A stretch of 64,000 bases of DNA from Bostrychus sinensis (taxonomy: Eukaryota; Chordata; Actinopteri; Gobiiformes; Eleotridae). The stretch is from the NCBI GenBank assembly GCA_020698575.1, contig CM036245.1, positions 11,481,979 to 11,545,978 on the forward strand, read 5' to 3'. The notes under the pieces were generated by a model. It saw nothing but the letters and a program-made list of their open reading frames with translations, searched no databases and had not been told where the DNA came from. Below are positions 44,744 to 56,617 of the stretch, piece after piece. How positions within the stretch are numbered: the stretch's first letter is position 1; each line of letters starts with the position of its first letter. Both the position numbers and the translations under genes were made by a program.

Positions 44744-47700
44744 TCATGTAGCAGTGCTTTTCTCCGCTGTAGGTTCAAATGCCTGAAGTGCTAGCTCGAT
44801 GTAGCCCGACCTTTGGGACTCCTTCTGGGCGTAGATCTGCAGGGACAAAGGTCAAAGGTTAGCAAAAAAGACAAGAGAGGGGGAAAAAGGTCACATCAAT
44901 TATGTCAAGGTCAATGCAATATACACAAGAGCTGATTGGAGTCCAGAAGGCTCAGTCGTCTTATTAATTGGGTTAATGGGATACTTAAGAAAATGCCTCT
45001 TCCACCTCGCAGTAAGCCGTGACTAAAGGAGAGGTCTAAGCGTGACCAAGGTGAATATTTTAGAAACACACCCAGGCCTCCTGCTGCTAACATTTCAAAT
45101 TAAATGGCTGTCTTTCTCAATGTGTCTCTAGACGGTTCAAGGCCAAGGAGCTCTAATAGAAGCTGATGTGGCCCGGGCCTGCACCCTTCGTTCCCACGCC
45201 GAAGGAGAAGCTGAACCTCCCTCCGACAGGAAACTTTAGAACGTAGCCCTGGTGTGACCTCTGAGGGCTACCCCCGACTCCTGATTTTACTCTTAATACC
45301 CGCGGGATATAGCTGTGATGACCTGGGCCATTTCTGGATCCATTTTCAGAATTTTAATCACACTGAAGTGAGCGAGAGGGCAGGAGTAAGTTCCAGGAGT
45401 CAGAAATAACTCGGTGCTTAGCTGTTCTCACCTTAAGCAGGTCAGTGCCTGCTGCCTGCTGTAAAGCCGCCTCCTGCGCTGATTCACTGTGAGGATGGAC
45501 CATGTGGAAAAGTGACACTAAGCTCACTGCATCCTGGAGCCTGAGGAAGAAAAGAAAGGGTTTTTCTTGATGAAAGTTTTACATGAAAGCCACAAAAGGG
45601 TGACCTGCAGAAAGTGAAAACACATAAGGAGCCTAAATTATTTTTGACCGTTAATGTATGACCGTTAACAAGGGTGTCTGAACATGTTTTCCTTGAGGGC
45701 TACATAACGAAAAATACATGCAGAGGAGAGCCACTCAGTAAAGGTGATGTATTTTGACTCACCATAAAAGAAAGCCCCATTTGGCTGCTACTTTTTATTC
45801 AGGGGTCCCCGTAGAATATCATTCACATTTTACTTTTTTTTTTTTTGGCATAGGTTTTACTCCAGAAATCCTTTCACAACCCCACATTTATCCAGGCTTG
45901 GAGCTGGCACATGGTATGGCAAAACAAACCAGTAATTCTCTTTTGTTTTTTAACCCAGATCTATCCCACACAAAGGTGCTTGTTACGGAAGTATAAACCC
46001 ATATAATAATTTTTGTAGACAATAATATTAAAATTATATGTTGTTAGTGCTCTGAGAAAATTAGGGTGAAGTATTATTTTTAACAATACAATGCAATGCT
46101 GGTGGGACAATATGTTGAGAATATTGACACTTTACAGAATTAGTCAGCATTTTATTAATATATTGCAGCATAATTACTAAGTGTTAAGTATTTTAGCTGT
46201 CCTTAAAGAATGTACAATTATTACTTTCAGCATTAAAAATTATAACATGTATTTCTATAACAATAGCACACAACTTTAAGCCCCATGTCATGTATTGACG
46301 TTCATAAATAAAAGCTTTTTTTTAGATTTGTATGTAAAAAAAAAAAAACCTTTAACTATTCAAGGCAAGCACACAGTTACTCACAGTTCTCTCTTCAGCA
46401 CGTCTACGACGAGTCCATCCATCCGGCGGGCATTCACCAGGTACCAGGCCATGCCTCCAAAGTGGCGGGTCGAGCGCAGTAGGTCATACTTGCCGTGTTT
46501 GTCCAGGTCCTCATAAGTGGCCGCATGTATCTTAAAATTGAGTGCAAGTTTGAATACAAAATTAGTAAAACAAAATCACTGACTCATTAACATGTTATAT
46601 ACGCTGATTAGGCATAACATTATGACCACCTGCCTAAAATGCAGCCCCATACAGAACAAAATATGATGCACTGTGTATTCTGACACCTTTCTATCAGAAC
46701 CGACTTTAACTTCTTCAATAATTTAAAGGCGGCCCTATTATTCAAAAATCGACTTTTCTGAGCTTTCTATCATGTTTTAATGTTGCTCATACCTGGAGTT
46801 ATGTTTTTGTTTCATTCACGCACGTTTGAGTAATCCTCTATTTATTTACGCCGACTTCCTAAAAGGACAGAAACGTCTTGTTTCACTGGTGTCTGCCTTT
46901 TCCACCTGACCGCGCCCCTCCCCCCTCACGGCCCAGTCCCGTTCAGCTCAAACGTCCCCTGCTGCAACTAAACAAACCCACCGCGGACTGCAGCGTTGCA
47001 GCAGCACATGCTGTGAGGAGCTGAAGGGGCATGACAGCAGGGAGGGAAGGCTCTTAAAGGGACAGGGACCTAATCTGAGCATTTCTCACAAAGTCAAATG
47101 ATGAGTTTCTTCAAAAAAGGTTTTTTCCATAATTATTGCGTTTTTTGACCAACAAAACGTAAGCTGCTGATCTAAAGGTGTCCTAAATTAATTTAAAAGA
47201 CACAAAAAACATAATGTGCCCTTTAAGCTACAGAAGCTCGTCTGTTGGATCAAACCACACAGGCCTCAGCCTTCACTCCCCACGTGCATCACCTGTCTCT
47301 GGTTTACCTCTGTTCCCTCCTTGGACCAGTTCCTTGATAGATACTGACCACTGCAGACTCTGAACATCCCACGAGCTGCAGTTTTAGAGACGCTGTGGTC
47401 GTCTTGCTATTATAATTTAGTCCTTGTCAAACTCACTCAAATGCTTACGTTTGCTCAATTTTCCTGCTTCTAACTCATCAACTTTGACGACAAAACATTC
47501 ACTTGCTGCTTAATATATCCCACCCACTAACAGGTTTTATGATGAAGAGAATCTGTTTCTCACTTCACTTGTAGGTGGTCTTAATGTTATGCCTGATCGG
47601 TGTATTTTACAGCTTAAAACAGCACAATATTTTCTTACCCTAATGTAATCTGAAGAGTCTGGTTCAAATTGGACAAGACATAAATTCAAGACATCCTCGT

Positions 47701-49986
47701 GACGATCCTGGGAGAACACCATCTGAAAAAGAGTGACATTAAACTCTATATTTAATTTGACAGAGGACAGTAATGGCTGCCCTAGAAAACCCGCTCATCT
47801 GTATTTGGTCAGACTTATATACCTTGAGGTTCTCTTCCTTGAAGATATGAGGCGGTGTGAGTTTGCGTCCCTCTCTGGGGAAGTAGACCTGAATGAGCCG
47901 GTCTCTCTCCTCCCATGTGGCCTTCCTGAGAATGCCATTGGGCTCCCGTACAACAATAAACCTCTCCTGTAGATGTGCAAAAAGATACATGTGACTTACA
48001 GTAAAAAAAGCAAGAGCTACACAGTGTATCAAAAATTTTTAGTGACTGCAATATCAACAAGAAACTATATTAAGGTGTTCCATCTGACAGATATATACAC
48101 AAAAAAGGCAGGAGCTCTAGATCAATATATTTTATGACCAAATGAAACCTCTAAATTATAATTTTTATGTGCATTAGTTCAAAATTTAGGTTTAGTCCAT
48201 GGTAAGTTTTGATTTAGCTCCAGTTTTTGCCAGAGTCCTGGGCCTTGCATCTCTTCATAAATGAAATACCTTAACCTTATTATTATCCATATTTTGCTAA
48301 TCATATCGTTACTGCAATATTCAACATAGTTATTGCATGTTATTTTTTTCTATACCATGCAGACCTGTGACTGTGAAAGACTCAGACAGTTAAGCACTAC
48401 ATCCCTACCCTGTGTGGGATATTGTAAGTGATATCTGTGAAGACGTATTTGGCTGTATCCATGCCGTCCAAGATCTTGTCCTCAGATAAAACATCGTCTA
48501 TGGGCTTCCTCTCTGGCAGCACGGGGGGCATCTTCAGCAGTTTCTTTGCCTGCACAGTTGCTTGTTCCATCGCCTAAAAAAAAAAAATACAAAAATAAAT
48601 AAATAAAAAAAACAATGTATGCTACTTCAAAAATCTTTTGTAATGAAGAATGTAGTTATGGGTTATTGAGTAAAAACCTGCTTCAGTTGTTCATCTGTCA
48701 TGAGTTTGTACGATGGCAGCTTCAGTTCCTGTTTAATGGGTCGGAAGACTTTCTGCAGGTCCAGGCCTGTTATCCTGCTTAGGAGGTCTTGGACATCCGA
48801 ATCTGAAAACTGGGGCTTTGCATTATGGGAATGTGCTGTGGAGAAAAAAAATATTTTATGTTAAGTCTTTTTTTTATAGATACAAAGTAAGCACATACTT
48901 TGGTTTAGGTTGAGTACCATGTGCTGCTGTGTTAAATGAGCACAAGAGAGCTCCACTATCTACTTGCTTCCAGTTTTACACTAAAGAAATAACAAACAAG
49001 ATGCCTACTCAGGCCTAATAAGTGTACCGGAAGTGGAAATCCTACAAAATCAAAAATAACTAAAGTAATGAAGTTCTGTCTTTACCAGTCTAGACAGACT
49101 GTCTAGACTGGTTTTGTAACAATTAAGTCCTGGTTTAGTTGTAGTGTATTCTTGGTTAAGTCGTGATTTAAACCTTGGTTTAATCAGGATTCTGGCTCAT
49201 TTTGGCATTTTGAAAGCAAAACAATTTCTGTGATGGTACTTGGTGTGAAAAGTTTAAGAATCACTACTCTAGACCAGTGGTTCCCAACCTGGGGTCCGGG
49301 ACCCCCCAGTGGGGCACCAGAGATTGGAAGGTCCTCAGGGCTCTATCTACTCTGAGGTTTAAATTATCAAAATTATATTTGTGCAAATTAAATACTAAAA
49401 TTGCCACAACTGAATGTGAAAACAAATGGAATGGGAACAAAAATCTAACACTTGTGCTGATTCATTTTAAAAATATTATATTTGTAGCTAATCATTTTAT
49501 TATTCTGATGTGTTAGTGAGGGCCAGGTTAGGGCTGGGGGGGCCCGGTTTGTATTGGACACAGGCAGTGAGGGCTTCAAGGAAAAAAGGTTGGGAACCAC
49601 TGCCCTAGACCGCAGTGATGGGAGTTACCGATGGTAAAGGCATGATTGTATCACGTTGCAGTGCTCAAAGCTGCAAATGTATCGCTGCAATAAGAAATAT
49701 GCGTCTATGGACTTAATACGTATTTAGTTACCTACAATATATCAACCATACACCAGAGCATTCATAATTTGCGATATTAAAGCACGTTTATCCACAAGGT
49801 CAGCGTAAAACCAACGCTGTATTTCCACTAAAGCCGATTTATAAAAATAAATGACATACCGCTATCCTCCGATTCACTGCAAAACGTCCTGACGCTACAT
49901 CTCATCAACATTTGTTTACTTTTCTGTACATTTTTCACCCGAGAATAGCTTCGAAATAAGCACCGTGCTGCTCTGACCGCCGCCAT
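44744..49986 (-). CDS. mrps22: Small ribosomal subunit protein mS22, mitochondrial
   Basis: Eight exons in transcript order: 49986-49860, 48835-48678, 48573-48409, 47966-47823, 47722-47639, 46530-46385, 45540-45432, 44836-44744. All have AG/GT borders and the frame is unbroken, giving 341 aa (human 360). The start MAAVRAARCLFRSYSRVKNV is a basic, Arg-rich mitochondrial presequence. Family blocks follow: ITGLDLQKVFRPIKQELKLP, MPPVLPERKPIDDVLSEDKI, ERFIVVREPNG...WEERDR, YFPREGRK, SQDRHEDVLNLCLVQFEPDS, TYEDLDKHGKYDLLRSTRHF and GYIELALQAF. mS22 is a vertebrate mitoribosome 28S protein without a bacterial counterpart. The gene converges on copb2; intron 1 carries a hAT-like MITE and intron 5 a nested pair of transposons. 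Human MRPS22 defects cause combined respiratory-chain deficiency. Confidence 0.95.
45110..45425. other. mrps22: Unique-looking GC-richer stretch in mrps22 intron 7
   Basis: No repeat family was recognised. It includes 'gctgatgtggcccgggcctg' and 'atacccgcgggatatagctg'. It is richer in G/C than the surrounding intron and could be a regulatory or conserved element. No coding frame makes sense. Confidence 0.35.
46599..47604. mobile_element. Tc1-like element in mrps22 intron 5, host of a piggyBac-like MITE
   Basis: Left end 'gattaggcataacattatga' and right end 'tcttaatgttatgcctgatc' then GGTGTA are inverted repeats. Interior phrases ('tgtattctgacacctttcta', 'ccccacgtgcatcacctgtc', 'ttgatagatactgaccactg', 'cacccactaacaggtttta') are those of the family at 31934. 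The element at 46737-47222 splits it. Confidence 0.8.
46737..47222. mobile_element. piggyBac-like MITE nested in the Tc1-like element
   Basis: TTAA (46733-46736) precedes AGGCGGCCCTATTATTC and TTAA (47223-47226) follows CATAATGTGCCCT. Removing it restores the 'aatttgagctacagaag' phrase expected in the host element, so the insertion site and TTAA duplication are well supported. The interior shares 'ttcattcacgcacgtttgag' with the 308 and 16623 copies, on the opposite strand. Confidence 0.8.
49275..49602. mobile_element. hAT-like MITE in mrps22 intron 1
   Basis: CAGTGGTTCCCAACCT and AGGTTGGGAACCACTG are perfect 16-bp inverted ends of hAT/Charlie type. The flanks CTCTAGAC (49267-49274) and CCCTAGAC (49603-49610) are an 8-bp duplication with one mismatch. 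328 bp, non-coding. Confidence 0.88.
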
Positions 49987-50003
49987 GTTTGTTATTACCT
50001 CAC

Positions 50004-50064
50004 TGACGTGACGCGACCTTTGAACTGTCGTATATTGGACCAGGGGCTGCCGGGAAATGTAGTT
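50004..50064 (-). promoter_or_regulatory. mrps22: mrps22 promoter: CRE-like and ZNF143-type sites
   Basis: Upstream of the ATG the minus strand carries AACTACATTTCCCGGCAGC (50064-50046). This closely fits the ZNF143/THAP11 site ACTACANTTCCCAGNATGC found in many vertebrate housekeeping and mitochondrial gene promoters. Between it and the ATG is a CRE-like TGACGT (50004-50009). No TATA box is seen. The match was made by eye. Confidence 0.55.
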
Positions 50065-50095
50065 TACTGCGCAGTTTTCAATCAACATCGCTCTC

Positions 50096-50096
50096 T

Positions 50097-50148
<52 letters not shown>

Positions 50149-50158
50149 CTCTCTCTCT
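50096..50158. repeat. (CT)n microsatellite
   Basis: About 60 bp of CT dinucleotides with a few interruptions, just upstream of the mrps22 promoter. Confidence 0.9.
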
Positions 50159-50164
50159 TTTTTA

Positions 50165-52104
50165 TTTTTTATTCAAAACATGAATTTGTAATTTATGTAA
50201 TATATTTTTAAATATTGTAGGCTAACTTTTACAACCGTAAGACAAAAAAAAAAAAAAAAAAAATGGGGTTGCAAAAAATATATTATAGTCATAAATAAAC
50301 ACAACCAGACATCTAAAAGATTTTATTATATTATGTTAAGACACAATTGTTACATCTTCAACTGTGTCACCATAATGTATGTTTCTCTGTTTTTTGTATG
50401 TTAGGTTATATGACAAAGACTACAAAAAATATATGCAAAGGTGATTTTATTAAAATGTCAATGTAGTAGCCCAATGGTATGCAAGCTTCTTCTGGTAGTA
50501 CTTTTGCAGTTTATTTTAGGCTTGATCTAATAATAGTAGTAGAAATGGTAGAGTAGCCTAGTAGACCACTTGAGTTCTGGTTTAGTCCTGGTTTAGTCCC
50601 TAATCAGGAGTCTTTTATCCTTGCTTTAGCCACTGACTTGTCCTTGTTTTTAGAACTAGCTTATAGTCCTGGTTTAGACCTGGTTTAGTCCTTAATTCGT
50701 TCCAAGTTAGTTCTGATTTAGACACTGCTTAGTCCTTGTTTGTAGGCTATTGCATTTTTCTGTTAATCCTTACTTAATCTTTTGTCTTTTACCAACATGT
50801 TTGCTCGTTTCAGTTTGCAAAAACAAGTATTTCCAGTGTGAAAACCTAGCTTATTTTATGAAAAGGCTTATTTAAACACCAGGGGGCGCTGTTACATCAG
50901 ACAAGCCCAAACCCTTACACTATCCCTGAACCACCTTACAATTTCAAATAAACAATGGCAGACCGTTTATTGTGATTATTATTTCTACAGATTGTGTGTT
51001 ATTGTTGAGAGTTACAAAGGTTTTTAGTCTAAATGTGATTAACCCTTGTGTGTAGCCTACACACATTCCTGGCTTGTCATGACATGGTGTTCTTGAATCG
51101 GCTGATAACTATAAAATGTGTCTGGGAGATAAGAAGTGTGTGAAGGAGTATGACTCTCAGCACGAATTATGTTTACAGATAGTGCTTAAGTGCCTTAGAT
51201 TATATTAGAAAACAAGGCTTAACACTATGGCCAAACAGATTTCCACTGAATTCTATCTAATTTCGGATCATATACCAATTTTTGTAGTCGGTTATATAGT
51301 GTTCATAGGTAGTGTCCTATATTATTTTTGTATTATGGTTTATAATAGCTCACACTGTAGGCTATATATCTACAGAATGAAACATGTGCTTGAAATTCTG
51401 ATATATTCTGCATTATGTAAACTTGGAGCATCTATAATTCCTTAATTCCTTTTTATTAATTTAATAGAGCAGTGACTTTCTAACTTTTCACCCCAAAAGT
51501 ACCACTTCGAAAAATATTTGCCTTCCAAGTTACATCTTCAGTGCACTAAAATGAGCATTACTAAATACCCGGACTAAGCTAGGCAGGGCCAAACCAGGAT
51601 AAATCTAGGAAAAATTAGGTTCATACAGGTCTTAACCTGGTCCAAACCAGAGCTAAGAAGCGGTCTACAGTTCTAAATGAAACCCTGTCGTTCTTTAATG
51701 AATGAAAGTGTCCTGAGTATCACCAGACAACATGTGCCTACCACCAGTGGGACCCAGACCTCAGTTTGAGAACCTCTTGCTGTAGAGTTTAGGCCTAGAT
51801 ATTTCTGGCCAAAAGTGTCTATATGTATATTTTAATGTTAGGCCTGAATTAATTTTTCTCTGCTGGAGTGTACACCATTTAGTTCATAATAATTCATCAT
51901 GATTAGAAGAATGGGAAGAAGGGAAAAGATACATTTCAACTAAAATAACATGTTATAAAAGATGTGACACAACATGCACAGATACAATTTATTCTGCCTA
52001 GATAAAACCTTTTTTTAATATATCATAGATCCCTGTCCAAATTTTACATTCCTAAATAATATGCACAAAAATGTAACAAATTAATTAGAGGCTAGCAACT
52101 TTTG
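50165..52104. other. Intergenic sequence upstream of mrps22
   Basis: AT-rich, with 11-bp array units near 50570-50720 and a short array-bearing repeat at about 51472-51785 ('gcagtgactttctaac ... cagtttgagaacctc'). No gene was recognised. Confidence 0.45.
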
Positions 52105-52800
52105 ACAAAGACTACGCTGTAAAGAAAAAAAAAAAAAAAAAGTTGTGAAAACCTTAAAACTCAAGATTTTTGAGTTTTGGGACCAACTCAAAATCTCAAA
52201 TTTTCAACAACTAATATTTTTGTTCACCTAATTTAACATTGATATGTCTAAATGTTTTACTACACTATCATTATTTTTTAACTCATCTTACAGCCAACTA
52301 AGTATGCATTGTTCAGAAAAAAAGTATTATAATTGGATAATAATAAAAACTCCATGTGAATTATTTATCTCTGTTACAGTTGTATTCACAGTTTCAGTCT
52401 CTGTTGTTCGCTGCTGTTAATTTAAAAATACATATTTCTGAGCACAACAACTGTGTTACAATGCATTGTTAAATAGTAAAATAGTAATTAGTTAGTAATA
52501 GTAATTAATGTTAAATAGTAATTAGTAAGTTTTTATTATTATCAAAAATAATACTTTATCTGAACAATGGATAAGTTGGCTGTAAGTTGAGTAAAAAAAA
52601 AAATAGTGAGTAAAACTTAAAATTGAACGTTTTTAGACATATGAACTTTAAATTAGGTGAACAAGAAATATTAGTTCTTGAAAACTTGAGATTTTGAGTT
52701 GGCCTTGAAACTCAAAATCAATAATCCTTTTGCCTTAAGTTTTTGGGGTTTTCAAAACATTTTTCTTTTCTTTTTTTTTTTTTTTTTTTACAGTGTAGCC
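52105..52800. mobile_element. Fold-back (long inverted repeat) element
   Basis: CTACGCTGTAAAGAAAAAA at the left and TTTTTTTTACAGTGTAG at the right start two arms that stay complementary for roughly 250 bp. For example, 'acttaaaattgaacg' faces diverged left-arm sequence, 'cagccaactaagtatgcattgttcag' (left) faces 'ctgaacaatggataagttggctg' (right), and 'caactcaaaatctcaa' faces 'ttgagattttgagttg'. The centre is AT-rich. It is non-coding, with ends typical of fish 'cactgtaaaaa' MITEs. Confidence 0.75.
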
Positions 52801-53334
52801 ACAGTGGCCAGTGAGCAAATCCTATTTTGTCCTGTTTAATAATGTAATGCAGAAGATCCAGTGCCATGTGACAGATATTAAAAATGGAAATTCTCACTGT
52901 TCGTCATACCAGTGTGATGCCGTTATCTATAGTCCTGACCTATTGTGAAATCTAGTTAAGTATAACACAAATAAATAGAGTGGAGTGTAACAGAAGAACC
53001 AATCACTAATGAGGCACATGTTTGAAACCGAATTTCCCAAAATTAAGTGATCTCTCCGTCATCAAACAAGTCACAAAAGCTAAAACTGACAAGCCTCATT
53101 GGTGGGAATTTAGATAATGCTCCACTTTATAAACATAATTAAGAGGAGAGTATCAGATTATGTCTTATTTATGATATGATAACCTATAAAGCATGATTGA
53201 AATGAAACGATAATCAATTAATTCTATTAAAAAAGATGGAAGGTACAGTGTGGCAGAATGGTTAGCATGTTATCTTAAAACATGCACAATAGGCTAATCC
53301 TCCAGCTCCTGACCAGGATCCTGGCTCGAGACCC

Positions 53335-53425
53335 CACAGCTCCTGACAGCCCCCTGGCACTGAAGGATGGGTCAAATGCAAAGAACAAATTTCCCTACAG
53401 GGACAATAAATCTTAACCTGTGCTA
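53335..53425 (+). repeat. LINE/SINE 3' tail
   Basis: 'ggatgggtcaaatgcaaaga', 'acaaatttccctacaggga' and 'acaataaatcttaacc' form a tail common to fish L2-type LINEs and SINEs. Confidence 0.6.
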
Positions 53426-54019
53426 CAGTCCAGTGCAGCAAAAAACAAAACAACTTATCTGAACTTCAGAGTGCACAGAATAAAGCTGCACGACTCTGGC
53501 CTGTCCGCTTGGCTGGAGGCAGAGTTCAACTTTATGTCAGTCTCTAATGGCTCAAAGACCACAGAAGACAGACTGAAGTAATATAATGTGTTGTTTTTTT
53601 TTCAGAAACATATGCAACAGCCTGTTTATGTGTACTGTCATTTACATTATGTGAGAGATCAGCATAGATATTTGACCAAACAAGCTTGACCAATGCTCAG
53701 AACTGAAGCAGTGCACAAATCTGTGACGTTTAGAGCTGTATCTACCTGAAATAACCTGCTGCCTGCAATTACTGAAGCTTCTACTAAAGCTAAGTTTTAA
53801 AAAAGGTATGAAAAATAACTTTATCAAATGTTATGAATAGTTAAATGTATTGTTTTCCTGATTGTGATTTGTAACATGTTTAGCAAATGTTTATGTTCAC
53901 ATCACTGACTACTAAATTCTGTATGGATCTATTTTTATAAGGACCCTGGGAGCAGTCTATTTGCTGACAGCTCATTAGTATCCAAACAAATAAACAAGTA
54001 AATAAACCTTAGCTCTCTC

Positions 54020-54280
54020 GCCTCTCAGCAGGAAAGTTGTGGGTTCAATCCTCAATCTCTGTGAATGTAGTCTACATGCCATTTCTGTGCTGCTGTGGCT
54101 TTTCTGCTTTTTCTCCCATCCTCCAAAGAAATCCATGTTTTATGTGAACTGATGAATGAATGTGAGAGTGAATGCTTGTCTGTGTGTCAGCTCTGCAACA
54201 AACTTGTACCCCGCCTAAAGCCCATAGTCGCTGGGATAATCTTCAGTAGCAATAAGGTGAAGTTAATGAATTAATGACCA
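54020..54280 (+). repeat. L2-like repeat 3' region
   Basis: 'ctctcagcaggaaagttgtg', 'gggttcaatcc', 'gcttgtctgtgtgtcagctc', 'gtaccccgcctaaagcccat' and 'gctgggataatcttcag' follow the order of fish L2-type tails. It is a diverged relative of 26555-26835. Confidence 0.6.
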
Positions 54281-54429
54281 ACAACTGCCTACTGGACGTC
54301 CAAAACAAACCAAGATAAATCAGATTGTGTGATCAGCCGGTTTTCTTCCACAGTAGCTACTTCCAATGAGCTTCCTTTTACATCTTTAGGCCTCATTAAT
54401 AAAGCCCTAACACACATGTAACCTCTTCC

Positions 54430-54725
54430 TGCAGGATCTCCTTTCCCTCGTCTGATCCTGTCCCCTCAGACCCGACTCCGCGGCCTTTACTATAATCTGC
54501 AGTGGGATTTGGATATTAGGCGTTGGACCGACGGAGGTGTGGTTGGGGCGGTAATGAGGTGAGCGGTGGCAGCGGAGTCCCGAGGCTCAGACAGCGGCTC
54601 GACGACGTGAGGATTGAGCTGTAAGAGGCCCCTGCACGGCCAGATGTACACAGCTGCCACAGTGCTGACAGAAGGTAATCCTGCCAGGCCGGCCCTCTGC
54701 CAGAGAGAAGCACCGGATTAGGGAT
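54430..54725. other. GC-rich, single-copy-looking block
   Basis: About 300 bp is clearly richer in G/C than the surroundings, with CpGs ('gactccgcggcc', 'ggctcgacgacgtgagg'). No repeat family or protein was recognised. A 65-codon minus frame exists but is not convincing. It is a candidate conserved non-coding element or an exon of an unknown transcript. Confidence 0.35.
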
Positions 54726-55776
54726 GAGTGTGCTTTCTTTAAATTATCTCAAGGAGCATGGTTAGCCCAATGTTTAGCATGTTATTTCTTCTATTAGATA
54801 TGCTTGAGTCTGTGTCCTATTGATTTTAATATGGCACTCAGTTTTAGCTACTGGGTATAACGTTTACAATGCTCAGTTAAGTTGGGATTTCTGTGCAGAA
54901 CTTCAACCACATGGCATTGCAAACCTTTCTTATATCTCTATTATCATTTTACAGACAATTATTTATGGCAAATCTACACAATTTTATATCTTAACTTTAG
55001 AGGTTAGGCCATTTTGTGCATATACACTTTAGTACATAATAATTCATCATGATTAAAGAAGGAAAAATATTAATGTAAACAAAATAGCATGTTTTAAAAC
55101 AGTGGTTCTCAACTGGTCTGGTTTCAGGAGCCACCATTACCCAATAATAACAAGCTGCAACCCAAATAAAAGAGATACTTCAAATGATCAGATATATTGA
55201 ATAAAACATTGTGCAGTTTGAACCTGAGACAGTGTCAGAATATCACAGTCTGCCAACACAAAAAATAGCACATTTAAAGATGAACTAAGCCAATGACAAA
55301 TGCTAGAGGAGGAAATATTCACTTGTACATTTAATTAGTTGCATTTTTTTTTTTTATCAGACTTTCTTTTGCCCTGTAACCCACTTTTCTTGCCTAGGTA
55401 ATTTTATTTTATTTATTTATTTTTTGTATCATAAATCCCTGTCCATACATAACATCAAATTTTACATTCTTACAATAATATACACAAATACGTTACTAAT
55501 TATTATGTGGCTAGTAAAAACACTAAGTGGCTTACAACTTTTGAAACAGACTAGCCATGATGCCCAGTGAGCGAAAAAGTAAATGTCAATCCCTGTCGCC
55601 TTGTTATACACCACATTTTTTTTAACTGTTCCTCAAGTAGGCAAATATTTTATTGACTATTTTTACTTCTGCCTGAGTAATGATAAATGGAAGTAACAGT
55701 ACTTTTACTTGAGTACAGAGTTTGAGTTCATCATCTGTTTATCTTAGGGGTGTAGAGATAGAGAGAGATATATAGA

Positions 55777-56617
55777 TACACTATGTTTCCAAAAGTATTA
55801 GCTCACCTGCCTTTACACACAAATGAACTTAAGTGACATCCCATTCTTAATCCATAGGGTTTAATATGATGCCAGCCCGACCTTTGCAGCTATCTACGTC
55901 AGACACTGATGTTGTAGAGAAGTCCTGGCTCACAGTCTTCGCTCTAATTCATCCCAAAGGTGTTCTGTCAGGTTGAGGTCAGGCCCAGTCAACTTCTTCC
56001 ACACCAAACTCACTCATTCATGTCTTTATGGACCTGTCAGGAGTGTAGTGTTTCCTCCCCGCTGTGTCCTGTGTTTCCCCTCCCTCTTGTTCCTGTTTTT
56101 GCATATTTGTCTGTGTGTGTTGGAGCTGTGTGTGTCAGATCATCACCTCTCCTGCTCCCGTATAAGATGGTTCAGTTTCCCTCCACTCTTTTCCAGATCG
56201 TCCGTTTACCTTATGTGACATTGCTTACCTGTTCTTTCTTCTGTTCAGACCTGTAACCCGGCTCCAGCTCCAGATCAGGACCTCACTCTGCTGCCAAACA
56301 CTCTTTTGAACAATAAACCTGTTCACTTAAACTCTATTCTGCCAGTTGTGTCTGTAAAGGGTATTTTGGCTCAGTCATATAACAGGACTGTGGTTTGTGC
56401 TCTGGTGCAGTCATGTTGGAACAGGAAGTGGCCATCCCCAAACTGTTCCCAAAAAGTTGGGAGCATGGAATTGTCCAAAATCTCTTGGCGCTGAAGCATT
56501 CAGAGTTCCTTTCACTGGAACTAAGGAACCAAGCCCACCTCCTGAAAACAACCCCACGCCATAATCCTAATGCAGTTATTTGGATGGGTGAGTGAATACT
56601 TTTGGAAATATAGTGTA
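55777..56617. mobile_element. Tc1-like element interrupted by a solo LTR
   Basis: The left end TACACTATGTTTCCAAAAGT and right end 'acttttggaaatatagtgta' are inverted repeats with TA-type ends. Body phrases ('ccacaccaaactcactc', 'gtgcagtcatgttggaac', 'ttgtccaaaatctcttgg', 'cagagttcctttcactgg') match the truncated copy at 9701. It is split by the LTR at 56035-56384. Confidence 0.8.
56035..56384 (+). mobile_element. Solo LTR of a retrotransposon (350 bp)
   Basis: The insert begins TGTCAGGAGTG and ends CATATAACA, so it has the TG...CA ends of an LTR. It carries a polyadenylation signal in 'gaacaataaacctgtt'. GGACC precedes and GGACT follows, a 5-bp duplication with one mismatch. The intact copy at 9701 shows the uninterrupted site ('tttatggaccatgctttgtg'), which fixes the borders. 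No internal retroviral genes are present. Confidence 0.75.
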
